A DNA stretch of 64,000 nt from Planctomycetota bacterium (GCA_016220085.1 JACRIN010000034.1:1-64000), one strand, 5' to 3'. Positions 19,821 to 28,875 are shown, numbered from the stretch's first letter. Notes: generated from the letters alone by a model not told the origin. Translations and numbers: made by a program.

Positions 19821-21149
19821 ATGCAGTTCGCGCGCCGTCGCTCGAGCTCGCTGACGCCGGAGCTCGCGCTGTGGGCGGAGCGCATCGAGAAGGTCGCGCG
19901 CGGCTACGGCCTCGACTTCTACGAGCTCGTGTTCGAACTGCTCGACGCGAAGGACGTCAACGGCATCGCGGCGTACGGCGGGTTCCCGGTGCGCTATCCG
20001 TCGTGGCGCTTCGGCATGGAGTTCGAGCGACTGGAGAAGGGCTACGAGTACGGGCTCTCGAAGATCTACGAGCTCGTGATCAACAACGATCCGGTGGTCG
20101 CCTACCTGGTGAAGTCGAACTCGTTGCTCGAGCAGAAGCTCGTGATGGCGCACGTCTGCGGCCACGCCGACTTCTTCGCGCACAACTGTTGGTTCCAGGC
20201 GACCGATCGGCACATGCTCGACACGATGGGGCAGCACTCGACCACGGTGCGCCGTCTGGTCGATCGCCACGGGCTGGAGCGCGTCGAGACGTTCATGGAC
20301 GCGGCGCTCTCGCTCGAGAACCTGCTCGACCCGTACCTGCCGCTGCGCGGCCATCTCGCGAAGACGAAGCCGAGCGCGCTCGGCGCGCCGCCGACGTACG
20401 ACATCCTCGGCTTCCTCTGCGAGCGCGCGCCGGTCGAGGACTGGCAGCGCGAGATCCTGCGGATCGTGCGCGCCGAGGCGTACTACTTCCAGCCGCAGCG
20501 CATGACCAAGATCATGAACGAGGGCTGGGCGTCGTTCTGGCACTCGCGGATCCTGACCGGCGGCGTGCTCGACGCGAGCGAGATCGTCGACTTCGCCGAC
20601 TGCCACAGCGGCGCGACCGCGCGCGCGCCGGGTCGCGTGAACCCGTACAAGCTCGGCATCGAGCTCTTCCGCTACGCCGAGGAGCTCGGCCACGACGTCT
20701 TCGCGTTGCGCCGCCGCCACAACGACGCGAGCCTGATCGACGAGCTCGTCGACCAGGCGTTCGTCGAGCGCGAGATGCTCTTCCTCTACGGCAAGAACTC
20801 GCGCACCGCGCGCACCGAGGTCACCGACCGCGACTGGCGCAAGGTGAAGGACCGCCTGCTCGGCGAACTCGCGTGGGGCGGCCTGCCGCAGATCGAGCTG
20901 GTCGCGGTCGATGCGCGCGGCAAGGGCGAGCTCTCGCTCTTGCACCACCACGACGGTCGCGACCTGCAGCTCGCGCACGCGCGCGAGACGCTCTTGCGCC
21001 TCAGCGCGGTGTGGAAGGGCCCGGTCGAGCTCGTCACGCGCGAGGAGAGCGAAGGTCGGCTGCTCGCGTGCGACGGGAAGGAAGTCGAAGTCAGCGAGAT
21101 CGCCGCGCCGAACGTGGAGCCCCAGGCGGAGCAGAGCGGCGAGCACTGA
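19821..21149 (+). CDS. spoVR: SpoVR family protein
   Basis: Starting at ATG two bases after yhbH, this 442-residue protein shows SpoVR hallmarks: YGLDFYELVFELLDAKDVN, AYGGFPVRYPSWRFGMEFE, KSNSLLEQKLVMAHVCGHAD, FAHNCWFQATDRHMLD, and EGWASFWHSRIL with the later AGATARAPGRVNPYKLG-type segment. SpoVR is required for spore cortex formation in Bacillus; in non-sporulating bacteria it is coexpressed with PrkA/YeaH in stress. No signal peptide is visible. The three-gene order is the textbook one, so this is a functional unit rather than a chance cluster. It ends just before a tandem-repeat gap. Confidence 0.94.
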   Translation: MQFARRRSSSLTPELALWAERIEKVARGYGLDFYELVFELLDAKDVNGIAAYGGFPVRYPSWRFGMEFERLEKGYEYGLSKIYELVINNDPVVAYLVKSNSLLEQKLVMAHVCGHADFFAHNCWFQATDRHMLDTMGQHSTTVRRLVDRHGLERVETFMDAALSLENLLDPYLPLRGHLAKTKPSALGAPPTYDILGFLCERAPVEDWQREILRIVRAEAYYFQPQRMTKIMNEGWASFWHSRILTGGVLDASEIVDFADCHSGATARAPGRVNPYKLGIELFRYAEELGHDVFALRRRHNDASLIDELVDQAFVEREMLFLYGKNSRTARTEVTDRDWRKVKDRLLGELAWGGLPQIELVAVDARGKGELSLLHHHDGRDLQLAHARETLLRLSAVWKGPVELVTREESEGRLLACDGKEVEVSEIAAPNVEPQAEQSGEH

Positions 21150-21520
21150 ACGCACGCGGACCGTTGGACGCGACGGTTCGCGGAGCCGGCGACGCGGAGT
21201 GCGCGACACAGGTGCCCGACACAGGTGCCCGACACGGGTGCCCGACACGGGTGCCCGACACGGGTGCCCGACACGGGTGCCCGACACGGGTGCCCGACAC
21301 GGAGCGCCCGACGCAGGTGCTCGACACGGAGCCGCTCACGCGGAGTGCCCCGGCACAGCGCAGCCGACACAGCGCAGCCGACACGGAGTCCGGGCACGGC
21401 TCGGAAGCACGGCTCGCGTGTCCCGCGCGCCACTCGATCGCGTGCTCGGAGCCGGCGCTCGCCGCACCGGCCGTCCGCGCTGCGCTTGCACCGCCCGCGC
21501 CGCCGACGGAGACTGGGCGC
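21150..21520. other. 371-base intergenic region rich in short tandem repeats
   Basis: Between spoVR and the propeller lipoprotein. It contains the 13-bp array described separately and, at about 21355-21385, two copies of a 14-bp unit CACAGCGCAGCCGA. Frames across it are open only because of the repeat composition. The segment nearest the downstream ATG (21430-21520) shows nothing I can name. Confidence 0.6.
21199..21329 (+). repeat. 13-bp tandem array (unit GTGCCCGACACGG)
   Basis: Eight contiguous units run in phase from 21199 to 21302. After a one-base insertion two diverged units extend to 21329. The central five are identical, while the edges carry CA or CG substitutions, as expected for slippage growth from the middle. 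The unit is not a multiple of three and no gene spans it. Confidence 0.9.
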
Positions 21521-22687
21521 ATGCTCCACGCTCCGCGCGCGCTCGTCGTCCCGTCGCTGCTCCTGCTCGCCGCCTGTCGCAACGGCGAGACCCCGTCGAC
21601 CACCGTGGTGACGATCGTGCCGTCGCCGCTCGCCGCGGCGGGCTGCACCGGCCCCGATCAGACGTTCACGCCGCCGCAGACGCCGACCGCGGAGGTGCTC
21701 GCGACGCTGGTGATCGGCGCGAGCTCGCAGGTGTGCGCCGCGGGCGATTCGGAGACGCTGTACGCGACCGGCGACCTCGCGCAGATCGTCGCGCTCGACG
21801 TTTCCGGCGGCGCGCCGGTCGAGACCGAGCTCGTCGCCGCGGGCACGATCGCGACCTACCTCAACGGCCTTGGCGTCGGCTCGCCGCCGGAGCTCGGCGG
21901 CATCTGCGTGCTCGACGCCGAATCGCTGCTGGTCGTCGACATGACGTCGAACACGATCCTGAAGGTCGATCGCGCGACGCCGGACACCGTCGAGCTGTGG
22001 GCGGGCACGCCGTCGACGACGCCGGGCTTCGCGGATGGTCCCGCGGTGCTGCCGACCGAGGATTGTCCGATCGGCGCGTCGCGTTTCAGCTTCACGTCGC
22101 CGACCGCGCTCTGTCCGACCGGCTCGACGGGCTCGACGGTGTACGTCGCCGATCCGGGCAACCACGCGCTGCGCGTCGTCACCGCGGGCTGCGTCGTCAC
22201 GGTGTGCGGACTCGGCTCGGCGTACTCGTTCGACGGCTCGCTCGCGAGCGCGGGCTTCGACACGCCGAGCGGGCTTTCCGTGCGCTGCTCGGGGTCGCTG
22301 TGGATCACCGAGTCGGGCGGCAACAAGTTGCGCGAGCTCGCGTTCGGCTCCGATGGTTTCTCCGGGCTGACCGGGAGCGTATCGACGACCGCCGGCGACG
22401 GCACGAGCGCGACGGTAGAGGGCGATGGTGAGCTCGCCGAGCTCGCCGCGCCGGTCTCGCCGCTCGCGACCAGCGAAGGCGACGTCTACTGGATCGACTC
22501 CGCGACCGGAATCCTGCGGCGGATGAGCGGCGCGCAGGACACGGTCGATTGTCCGCTGTGGACCGACTGCGCGAGCGCGATCGCCGACTTCACGCCGGGC
22601 GGCGTGTTGTCGCTGACGCAGACGCCGGGCGGCGTGCTCTACGTCCTCGATGCGGACGCGGGGACGCTCTTCCGCGTGACGCCGTGA
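21521..22687 (+). CDS. NHL/SMP-30-type beta-propeller lipoprotein
   Basis: The 388-residue protein begins with a signal peptide and lipobox LLLLAAC, so the mature N-terminal Cys is residue 19. Repeated blades read ICVLDAESLLVVDMTSNTILKVD, TVYVADPGNHALRVV, LWITESGGNKLREL, and VYWIDSATGILRRM-like, the xVxDxxNxxIxxV pattern of NHL or SMP-30 propellers. Several paired cysteines suggest disulfides, consistent with export. It probably sits on the outer face of a membrane as a binding scaffold; no enzymatic residues are evident. The gene is preceded by the 13-bp array and followed 40 bases later by another exported protein. Confidence 0.8.
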   Translation: MLHAPRALVVPSLLLLAACRNGETPSTTVVTIVPSPLAAAGCTGPDQTFTPPQTPTAEVLATLVIGASSQVCAAGDSETLYATGDLAQIVALDVSGGAPVETELVAAGTIATYLNGLGVGSPPELGGICVLDAESLLVVDMTSNTILKVDRATPDTVELWAGTPSTTPGFADGPAVLPTEDCPIGASRFSFTSPTALCPTGSTGSTVYVADPGNHALRVVTAGCVVTVCGLGSAYSFDGSLASAGFDTPSGLSVRCSGSLWITESGGNKLRELAFGSDGFSGLTGSVSTTAGDGTSATVEGDGELAELAAPVSPLATSEGDVYWIDSATGILRRMSGAQDTVDCPLWTDCASAIADFTPGGVLSLTQTPGGVLYVLDADAGTLFRVTP

Positions 22688-22727
22688 GTCGCGTGCAACG
22701 CACGCATCGGCGCGAGCTATCGAGCGA

Positions 22728-24488
22728 GTGCTAGCGTCGCTCTGCCTCGCCATCCTCGCGTTCGATTCACCGGGTCCGGGCTCCGGACCGAAGTACGTCG
22801 ATCCGACGACCTACGCATCGCCCGACGGCGAGTTCGAGCTGTTCGTCGATCCATCGAGTTGCTTCGGCGCAGGGCCGGCGCTCTATCGCTTGAGCGTAGG
22901 TGGTTCGATTGCGTGGGAGGGCGAGCGCGCGTGGACGCTCTTCGACGCCGAGGTCGACGACGAGGGTTGGGTGATCGGTTGCGCATACACGTTCGGTGAC
23001 GTCCCCTGGCCTGAAAGCGGCAGCCACGGTGATTTGCGTTTGGTTGTGATTGCGCCCGACGGGTCAGCGTCCGTCGACCTCACGGAGCGTCGCCTCGGCC
23101 CGAGGTACGTCAACAGCCGCGCCGAGCCGACGCGCGTCGAGCGCTTCGTCCTGGCGCGCGAGTTCGATCGCGCGGTCTTTCTGCTCCGTGGCCATGCGGA
23201 AAGGAACACCGGCCTGCGCTGGTGTCTTGCTCGGGTGTCGGACGGCGCGCGGCTGCCTGACGTCGAAGTCCAGCGAGCGTTGAGGACGAACGTGCGCGTG
23301 TTCGACCCGCTGGCGTTGCGCCGCTTGCCGGGGACGCCCTACTTGCTCGCGCAGTTCCACACAGGTCAGCCGTACGGCGGTTCGCTCGCGGCTCTCCTCG
23401 ACCTCGACGGCCGGGAGCTCTGGTCGCGTTTCGACGCGGCCGAGTTCACGTCAGCCGAGGGGCCCGTTGCGTTGCGGTGGCTCGACCGACGGCGCGGTTC
23501 TTTGTCGATCGACGACGGCGGACACTTCTCGCTCGTCTCGTACGTTCGGGGCGAGCGCGAGAGCTTCGCGGTGAGGCTCTGCGGGTCCGTCCCGACCGAG
23601 CGCATCGTCGAGAGCGTCGCATGCGAACCCCTCGACACCGCCGCGTTCGTGCTCCGCGCGTCCCAGCGACCGAGTGACGCGGAGCTCCCCGTCGCGCCGT
23701 TCGGAATGGAGCTCGTCGACGTGCGGCCGCTCGACGTCTCGGGTCGGCGGCGGCTCGAGCTCGTCGGCAGCGACGGGCGGGAGCGGCTCTTCTTCGCCGA
23801 GCGAGTCAGTGGCGAAGTCCTCGAGCTCGCGCTCGACGGTCGGCTCGCGCGCACGTTTCGCGCACCTGCCGACACACGCCGCGTGGCGTGGTCGTCCGTC
23901 GAGTTCGTGTCGGTGGCCGCCGACGGATCGTTGCTCGTCCAGTCGGACTTGGACGAACGTCAACCCGCGTGGTCGTTCGCGTCCGACGGGCGATTCGCCG
24001 GCGCGCGCTCGACCTGCGGGATCGAGTGCCCGCGCCTCGACGGCTCGAAGTGGGTCAGCGGGTACTTCGACGTGGCGCTCGAGGCACCGGACGGGACCGA
24101 ACTCGTTCAACACGCGCGTTCCGCGAGCGGTCGGTGGCTCGGGATGCAATTCTTCGGAGGCGCGCGCTCCCTCGGCCCCGACGGTTCGCTCGCGGTGCAG
24201 GGGCGTGAGCTCGCGGTGTTCGCGGCCGACGGCACGCCGCGCGCGGCGGGGCCGTGCCTCGGGTACACCAGCGCGTCGCTCGCGAACCAGGGCTCCCGGG
24301 TCTTCGCGTGCCGCGATGGGCGCGTGCTCGTCTTCGACATCGCGACCGGTTCGACCCGGCAAGTCGACGTTCGCGGGGACTTGCCGCCCGAGCGGGGACT
24401 CGCGCCGGTCTGGATCGAGGCGCTGGGCGAGCTTTGGCTCGTCGACGCCGTCGGCGGGTACGCATTGCGCTACCGCCCGACGGGCTGA
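22728..24488 (+). CDS. exported protein of unknown function, probable beta-propeller
   Basis: The 586-residue protein starts at GTG with a short hydrophobic leader (MLASLCLAILAFDSPGPG). I do not recognise a named domain. Repeating strands such as ALYRLSVGGSIAWEGERAWT, RLVVIAPDGSASVDL, LLDLDGRELWSRF, LVGSDGRERLFFAERVSG and LAVQGRELAVFAADG suggest beta-propeller blades of about 45-60 residues. Several blades carry Asp-Gly turns. Codon use is slightly less GC-extreme in the first half than in neighbouring genes. It may be secreted or periplasmic. Possible -10 element CTATCG lies about 12 bases before the start, implying a very short leader. Function unknown. Confidence 0.7.
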   Translation: MLASLCLAILAFDSPGPGSGPKYVDPTTYASPDGEFELFVDPSSCFGAGPALYRLSVGGSIAWEGERAWTLFDAEVDDEGWVIGCAYTFGDVPWPESGSHGDLRLVVIAPDGSASVDLTERRLGPRYVNSRAEPTRVERFVLAREFDRAVFLLRGHAERNTGLRWCLARVSDGARLPDVEVQRALRTNVRVFDPLALRRLPGTPYLLAQFHTGQPYGGSLAALLDLDGRELWSRFDAAEFTSAEGPVALRWLDRRRGSLSIDDGGHFSLVSYVRGERESFAVRLCGSVPTERIVESVACEPLDTAAFVLRASQRPSDAELPVAPFGMELVDVRPLDVSGRRRLELVGSDGRERLFFAERVSGEVLELALDGRLARTFRAPADTRRVAWSSVEFVSVAADGSLLVQSDLDERQPAWSFASDGRFAGARSTCGIECPRLDGSKWVSGYFDVALEAPDGTELVQHARSASGRWLGMQFFGGARSLGPDGSLAVQGRELAVFAADGTPRAAGPCLGYTSASLANQGSRVFACRDGRVLVFDIATGSTRQVDVRGDLPPERGLAPVWIEALGELWLVDAVGGYALRYRPTG

Positions 24489-24880
24489 GGCCGGTCGCCG
24501 GTCGGCTCCAAGCGGCCGTGTCGGGCCGGACGGGCCTCCATGGCTCGGACAGCGACGGCATTCCACCGAACGACTCCGCGTCCCACCCGCACGCTTTCCC
24601 CTCGCTCGGCTTGATCTCCAGGTCACGTCAGGCTGGAATTTCGCCCCATGATCCGCCGCGAGATGGGCGAGAGCGCGCCGCAAGTGGAAGCACCGGTCGA
24701 ACGGCCGGAGCTCGACGCGCCCCCATCGAATCAGCCTCCACCGCTCGGGCGGAGGTCGAGACCGGCGAGCCTGCGTTGCGCGCGCCATCCGTGGCTCGTT
24801 TCGAAGCGCGCGACGTGGGCGTCCAGGCAGCGCATCGGCCCCGAGTGCGCGATCGGAACGAGGATCGAGCGAGCACTCCG
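24489..24880. other. 392-base intergenic region before kamA
   Basis: No conserved coding sequence is visible. A 78-codon frame (24648-24884) lacks similarity to anything I know and overlaps the kamA start, so I do not call it. The region separates the propeller gene from the kamA cluster and presumably carries the cluster's promoter, but I see no strong -35/-10 pair. Confidence 0.45.
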
Positions 24881-26392
24881 ATGAACGTGGAGTCTCTGGC
24901 GGAGCGGCTCGGCCGTCGCGCGACGCGGCGCGGCCGAGAGCACTACTATCCGGACGCGAGCGACGCGGACTGGAACGACTGGCGCTGGCAGTTCAGGCAT
25001 CGCGTGACGACGCTCGAGGAGCTCGCGCGCTTCCTTCCGATCCCCGCCTCGGAGTGGGCGGTGCGGAGCCAAGTGCTCTCCGACTTCCGCATGGGCATCA
25101 CGCCCTACTACCTGTCGTTGATCGACGCGGACGATCCGAACGATCCGCTCCTGCGCCAGGTCGTGCCGCTCGCGGAGGAGAACCTCTACCGCGCGGTCGG
25201 CGAGGAGGATCCGCTCGGCGAGGAGAAGTTCTCGCCGGTGCCCGGCATCACGCACCGTTATCCCGATCGCGTGCTGATGGTGCTGTCGAACAACTGCGCG
25301 ATCTACTGCCGCTACTGCACGCGCAAGCGGACGATGTACGACGGCGCGTCCGCCGACGTCGAGATCGATCGCATGGTCGACTACATCGCGCGCACGCCGA
25401 GCGTCCGCGACGTCGTCGTTTCCGGCGGCGATCCGCTCAACTTCGCGACGGCGAAGCTCGACTCGATCCTCTCGAAGCTCCGCGCGATCCCGCACCTCGA
25501 GATCATCCGCATCGGCACGCGCGTGCCGGTCGCGTTGCCGCAGCGCATCGACGACGAGCTCTGCGAGATGCTCGCGCGTCACCATCCGCTCTGGATCAAC
25601 GTCCACTACAACCATCCGAACGAGCTCACGCCCGACGCCGCGCGCGCCTGCGACAAGCTCTCGCGCGCCGGCGTGCCGCTGAACAACCAAGCGGTGCTGC
25701 TGAAGGGCGTCAACGACGACGTCGCGACGATCAAGGCGCTCTGCCACGGCCTGATGAAGATGCGCGTGCGGCCGTACTACCTGTATCAGTGCGATCCGGT
25801 GCGCGGCGCGGAACACTTCCGCACGCCGATCTCGAAGGGCATCGAGATCATCGAGGGTCTGCGCGGACACACCAGCGGCCTCGCGATCCCGACCTACGTG
25901 ATCGATGCGCCGGGCGGCGGCGGCAAGATCCCGGTGCAGCCCGACTACTTGCTCCACTACGACCGCGAGAAGGGGCGGGCGCTGCTGCGCAACTACCAGG
26001 GCAAGCTCTACGAGTACCTGGAGCCGCGCGCGGCGAACGCGAGCCCGAACGACGTGCTGGTGCCGACGGCGCCGCCCGCGGCCAGCGGACCGGTCGCGCT
26101 CGCAGGCTCGAACAAGAAGCGCGTCGAGGCGGTGAGTGTCGGCGCGCCGAGCTCGAACGGTAATGGGCACGCCCAGGGCAACGGCGCGACGGCGGGCAAC
26201 GGCGCGATGGCGACCAACGGCGCGCCGACAGGAAATGGTCCGACGACCGGCAATGGCCAGGCCGCGAGCAACGGCTCGGGCGCGTCGAACGGCAAGAACG
26301 GCGCCGCGCCGGTGGTCGGCAAGAGCAAGTGGGTGCACCGAGGCTCGACCCGCGCCGAGCGCGCGGCCCGCACCAAGAAGCGCGACAAGTAA
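24881..26392 (+). CDS. kamA: lysine 2,3-aminomutase family radical SAM enzyme
   Basis: The 503-residue protein carries the radical SAM cysteines C139, C143 and C146 (CAIYCRYC). R148 corresponds to the carboxylate-binding Arg of clostridial lysine 2,3-aminomutase. SGGDPL is at 181-186. D305 (QCDPVRGAEHF) and D342 (IDAPGGGGK) match the two acids that hold the lysine epsilon-amine. K349 is the PLP lysine. The family interconverts L-alpha- and L-beta-lysine using SAM, [4Fe-4S] and PLP. All key residues being present favours true aminomutase activity over EpmB-type or non-lysine variants. After residue 385 the enzyme core ends and an Asn/Gly repeat linker leads to a basic tail. It opens a four-gene cluster. 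Confidence 0.92.
   Translation: MNVESLAERLGRRATRRGREHYYPDASDADWNDWRWQFRHRVTTLEELARFLPIPASEWAVRSQVLSDFRMGITPYYLSLIDADDPNDPLLRQVVPLAEENLYRAVGEEDPLGEEKFSPVPGITHRYPDRVLMVLSNNCAIYCRYCTRKRTMYDGASADVEIDRMVDYIARTPSVRDVVVSGGDPLNFATAKLDSILSKLRAIPHLEIIRIGTRVPVALPQRIDDELCEMLARHHPLWINVHYNHPNELTPDAARACDKLSRAGVPLNNQAVLLKGVNDDVATIKALCHGLMKMRVRPYYLYQCDPVRGAEHFRTPISKGIEIIEGLRGHTSGLAIPTYVIDAPGGGGKIPVQPDYLLHYDREKGRALLRNYQGKLYEYLEPRAANASPNDVLVPTAPPAASGPVALAGSNKKRVEAVSVGAPSSNGNGHAQGNGATAGNGAMATNGAPTGNGPTTGNGQAASNGSGASNGKNGAAPVVGKSKWVHRGSTRAERAARTKKRDK
26153..26302 (+). repeat. Asn-Gly rich repeat linker in kamA
   Basis: Codons 425-474 encode about nine imperfect steps of five to six residues built around NG (NGNGH, GNGATA, GNGAMAT, NGAPT, GNGPTT, GNGQAAS). 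Underlying 15-18 bp units are diverged. A basic end (KSKWVHRGSTRAERAARTKK) follows, a layout of flexible tether plus charged anchor. Confidence 0.7.
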
Positions 26393-26411
26393 GGCGCCGA
26401 CGGAGCTCACG

Positions 26412-27407
26412 ATGGAGATCGGGATCGCTTTCGATCTCAAGGCCGACTTCGCGCCCGCCGCCGGAGAGCCCGACGATCGGTACGAGGAGTTCGACTCGCT
26501 CGCGACGGTCGAGGGCATCGAGCGAGCGCTCGCGCGCGGCGGTTACACGACGCGACGCCTCGGCGGGGGACGCAAGTTCCTCGAGAACGTGCTCGCGAAG
26601 CCCTGCGACCTCGTTTTCAACATCGCGGAGGGTTTCGGCACGCGCTCGCGGGAAGCGCACGTGCCGAGCGTGCTCGAGATGCTGAAGATCCCGTACACGC
26701 ATTCCGATCCGCTGACGCTCGCGGTGACGCTCGACAAGTCGGTCGCCAAGCGATTGGTCGCGTCGCACGGGCTCGCGACGCCGCGCTTCGAGGTCGTCGA
26801 GAGCGTCGACGCGCTGCGCGGGCTAGAGCTCGCGTATCCGCTGTTCGCGAAGCCCTTGTTCGAAGGCTCGAGCATCGGTGTGCGCAAGAAATCGCGCGCG
26901 GCGAACGCCGACGAGCTCGCGGCGCGCGTCGCCGAGCTGCTCGCCGACTATCGCGAGCCGGTGTTGGTCGAGGAGTATTGCTCCGGCCCCGAGTTCACGG
27001 TCGGCCTGTTGGGCAACGGCGCGAACTTGCGCGTGCTCGGCGTGATGGAAGTCGTGTCGAAGGCGGTGCCGCAGGCGGAATTCGTCTACTCGCTCGAGGT
27101 GAAGCGCAACGACGACTGGCATCTCGAAGTCGACTACCTCGTGCCGCCGCGGCGGCCGAAGGCGGAGGTCGACGCGATCGAAGAGCTCGCGCGCGCGTCG
27201 TTCCGCGCGCTCGGCTGCCGCGACCTCGCGCGCATCGACATCCGCGCCGACGCGCACGGCGTTCCGCGCTTCCTCGAGGCGAATCCGCTGCCGGGCATCA
27301 AGCCGGGCTGGAGCGATTTGGCGTTGCTCTGCGAGCGCGCGCACGTCGAGTACGACGACGTGATCCTCGGCGTCGTCGCCGCAGCGCGAGAGCGGTGGAG
27401 GCTCTGA
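26412..27407 (+). CDS. D-Ala-D-Ala-ligase-like ATP-grasp enzyme A
   Basis: The 331-residue protein starts 19 bases after kamA. It has the ATP-grasp plan of Ddl enzymes: N-terminal Rossmann-like region with CDLVFNIAEGFGTRSREA, central AKPLFEGSSIGV (phosphate loop, close to the Ddl GSSxGV clamp), VLVEEYCSGPEFTVGLLG, and ARIDIRADAHGVPRFLEANPLPG supplying the Mg ligands Asp, Glu and Asn. Such enzymes join a carboxylate to an amine through an acyl phosphate. True Ddl is usually encoded in the mur cluster; this gene sits with kamA and a second homologue, so beta-lysine or a lysine peptide is a more likely substrate than D-alanine. It overlaps the next gene by one base. Confidence 0.85.
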   Translation: MEIGIAFDLKADFAPAAGEPDDRYEEFDSLATVEGIERALARGGYTTRRLGGGRKFLENVLAKPCDLVFNIAEGFGTRSREAHVPSVLEMLKIPYTHSDPLTLAVTLDKSVAKRLVASHGLATPRFEVVESVDALRGLELAYPLFAKPLFEGSSIGVRKKSRAANADELAARVAELLADYREPVLVEEYCSGPEFTVGLLGNGANLRVLGVMEVVSKAVPQAEFVYSLEVKRNDDWHLEVDYLVPPRRPKAEVDAIEELARASFRALGCRDLARIDIRADAHGVPRFLEANPLPGIKPGWSDLALLCERAHVEYDDVILGVVAAARERWRL

Positions 27408-28423
27408 TGCGCGTCGCGGTGCTCTTCAACCAAGACGACGGGCTCGCCGGCGGAACCGCGGACGACGCGGTCGCGGTGCAAGCGGTCGTCGCGTGCGCGC
27501 GCGCCGTCGCCGACGGGCTCGCGGCGAGCGGCGCGACCGTCGCGCTCGTGCCGGTGAGGCCGGAACGCAAGCGCCTGCTGCGCTTGCTCGCGGACCTCGA
27601 CGCCGACCTCGTGTTCAACCTGGTCGAGTCGATCGGCGGCGATCCGAGGCTCGAAGCGGCGTTCGCGGGCGCGCTGGAGCTCACGGGGCTCGAGTACACC
27701 GGCTCCGAGCCGCGCACGCTCGCGTCGTCGCTCGACAAGCCGCTCTCGCGCGTGATCCTCGCCGCCGCGGGCGTGCGCGTGCCGCGCGGCGCGGTGCTCG
27801 CGCGCGAGGACGAACCGATCGCGCTCGACTATCCGGTGATCGTCAAGCCCGCGCGCGAGGACGCGAGCCACGGCATCGAGAGCGCGAGCGTCGTGTACGA
27901 CGAAGCCGCGGCGCGCGCGCGTGCGAAGCTCGTGATCGAGCGCTACGCGCAGCCTGCGTTGCTCGAAGAGTTCGTCGCCGGCCGCGAGTTCAACGTCGCG
28001 TTGCTCGGCGACGGAGCGGCCGCGACTTGCCTGTCGCTGGGCGAGATCGACTTCTCGCAATTCCCGCCGGATGTCCCACGGATCGTCACCTACGCGAGCA
28101 AGTGGCTCGAGGGCAGCGACGACTGGAATCGCACGCCCAGCGGCGCCGCCAAGGCGCTCACCGAGTTGGAGCGCGCGGAGCTCGAGCGCACGGCACTCGC
28201 CTCCTGGGCCGCGATCGGCGGCCGCGACTACGGCCGCGTCGACTTGCGCCTCGACGCGCGCGGTCGCGCGTTCGTGATCGACTTGAACCCCAATCCCGAC
28301 CTCTCGCCCGACGCCGGCTTCACGCTCGCGGCGGGCCGCAGCGGAATGAGCCATGCCCAACTCGTCACACGCATCGCCGAGCTCGCGCTCGCGCGTCGTG
28401 CTGCGCGCGCTCGCGCCGGCTGA
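27407..28423 (+). CDS. D-Ala-D-Ala-ligase-like ATP-grasp enzyme B
   Basis: The ATG at 27407 shares its A with the previous TGA (TGATG), so the pair is translationally coupled. The 338-residue protein again shows the Ddl-like fold: DLVFNLVESIGGDPRLEAA, VIVKPAREDASHGIES with DASHGI in place of the GSSxGV clamp, ALLEEFVAGREFNVALLG, and RVDLRLDARGRAFVIDLNPNPDLSP with metal ligands. It differs enough from enzyme A (extra EIDFSQFPPDVPRIVTYASKWLEG loop) to suggest a different acceptor rather than a simple duplicate. Two successive ATP-grasp ligations of an amino acid or peptide are the likely chemistry. Confidence 0.85.
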   Translation: MRVAVLFNQDDGLAGGTADDAVAVQAVVACARAVADGLAASGATVALVPVRPERKRLLRLLADLDADLVFNLVESIGGDPRLEAAFAGALELTGLEYTGSEPRTLASSLDKPLSRVILAAAGVRVPRGAVLAREDEPIALDYPVIVKPAREDASHGIESASVVYDEAAARARAKLVIERYAQPALLEEFVAGREFNVALLGDGAAATCLSLGEIDFSQFPPDVPRIVTYASKWLEGSDDWNRTPSGAAKALTELERAELERTALASWAAIGGRDYGRVDLRLDARGRAFVIDLNPNPDLSPDAGFTLAAGRSGMSHAQLVTRIAELALARRAARARAG

Positions 28424-28874
28424 TCGCGCGCCGCTCGAGCGGTTGCTCATCGGGACCGAAGCGTTTCGGCCCGACGAGATCCCGGTCGCGATGGAGCTGA
28501 TCGACATCGGTCTCTCGCCGGGCGGCGGCGGATATCGTTTCGTCGTCGCTGAGCTCGCCGACGCGCCCGGCCGGGTCGCGGGCTACGCGTGCTTCGGCGC
28601 GACGCCGTGTACGCTCGGCACGTTCGATCTCTACTGGATCGCGGTCGACAAGTCGTTGCAGGGCCACGGCATCGGCAAGGCGCTCGTGCGCTCGGTCGAG
28701 GACGTCGTCGGCGCGGAGCGCGGCCGCCTGATCCTGATCGAGACCGGCGGCAAGCCGTCGTACGCCGCGCAACGCGCGTTCTACCTGTCCGCCGGCTATC
28801 GCGAGGTCGCGCGCGTGCCCGACTTCTACGAGGACGGCGACGATCGAGTCATCTACCAGAAGCGCGTGCGTTGA
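28398..28874 (+). CDS. GNAT family N-acetyltransferase
   Basis: The fold begins with VVLRALAPADRAPLERLL, so GTG at 28398 (158 residues, overlapping ligase B by 26 bases) is preferred over the ATG at 28353, which would overlap by 71. The acetyl-CoA site is WIAVDKSLQGHGIGKALV, matching the Q/RxxGxG/A signature, followed by AAQRAFYLSAGYREVARV. It is shorter than classical AblB beta-lysine acetyltransferases (about 270 residues) but would be able to acylate an amine. Its position as fourth gene after kamA and two ATP-grasp enzymes suggests it acetylates the product or a beta-lysine intermediate. Substrate is inference. Confidence 0.85.
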   Translation: MLRALAPADRAPLERLLIGTEAFRPDEIPVAMELIDIGLSPGGGGYRFVVAELADAPGRVAGYACFGATPCTLGTFDLYWIAVDKSLQGHGIGKALVRSVEDVVGAERGRLILIETGGKPSYAAQRAFYLSAGYREVARVPDFYEDGDDRVIYQKRVR

Positions 28875-28875
28875 G

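Noticed and set aside
21199..21329. CRISPR array
   Set aside because: 13-bp units are directly adjacent without unique spacers and no cas genes are nearby.
24648..24884. Small 78-codon gene before kamA
   Set aside because: No recognisable motif, and it overlaps the kamA start in another frame; composition fits a random open frame.
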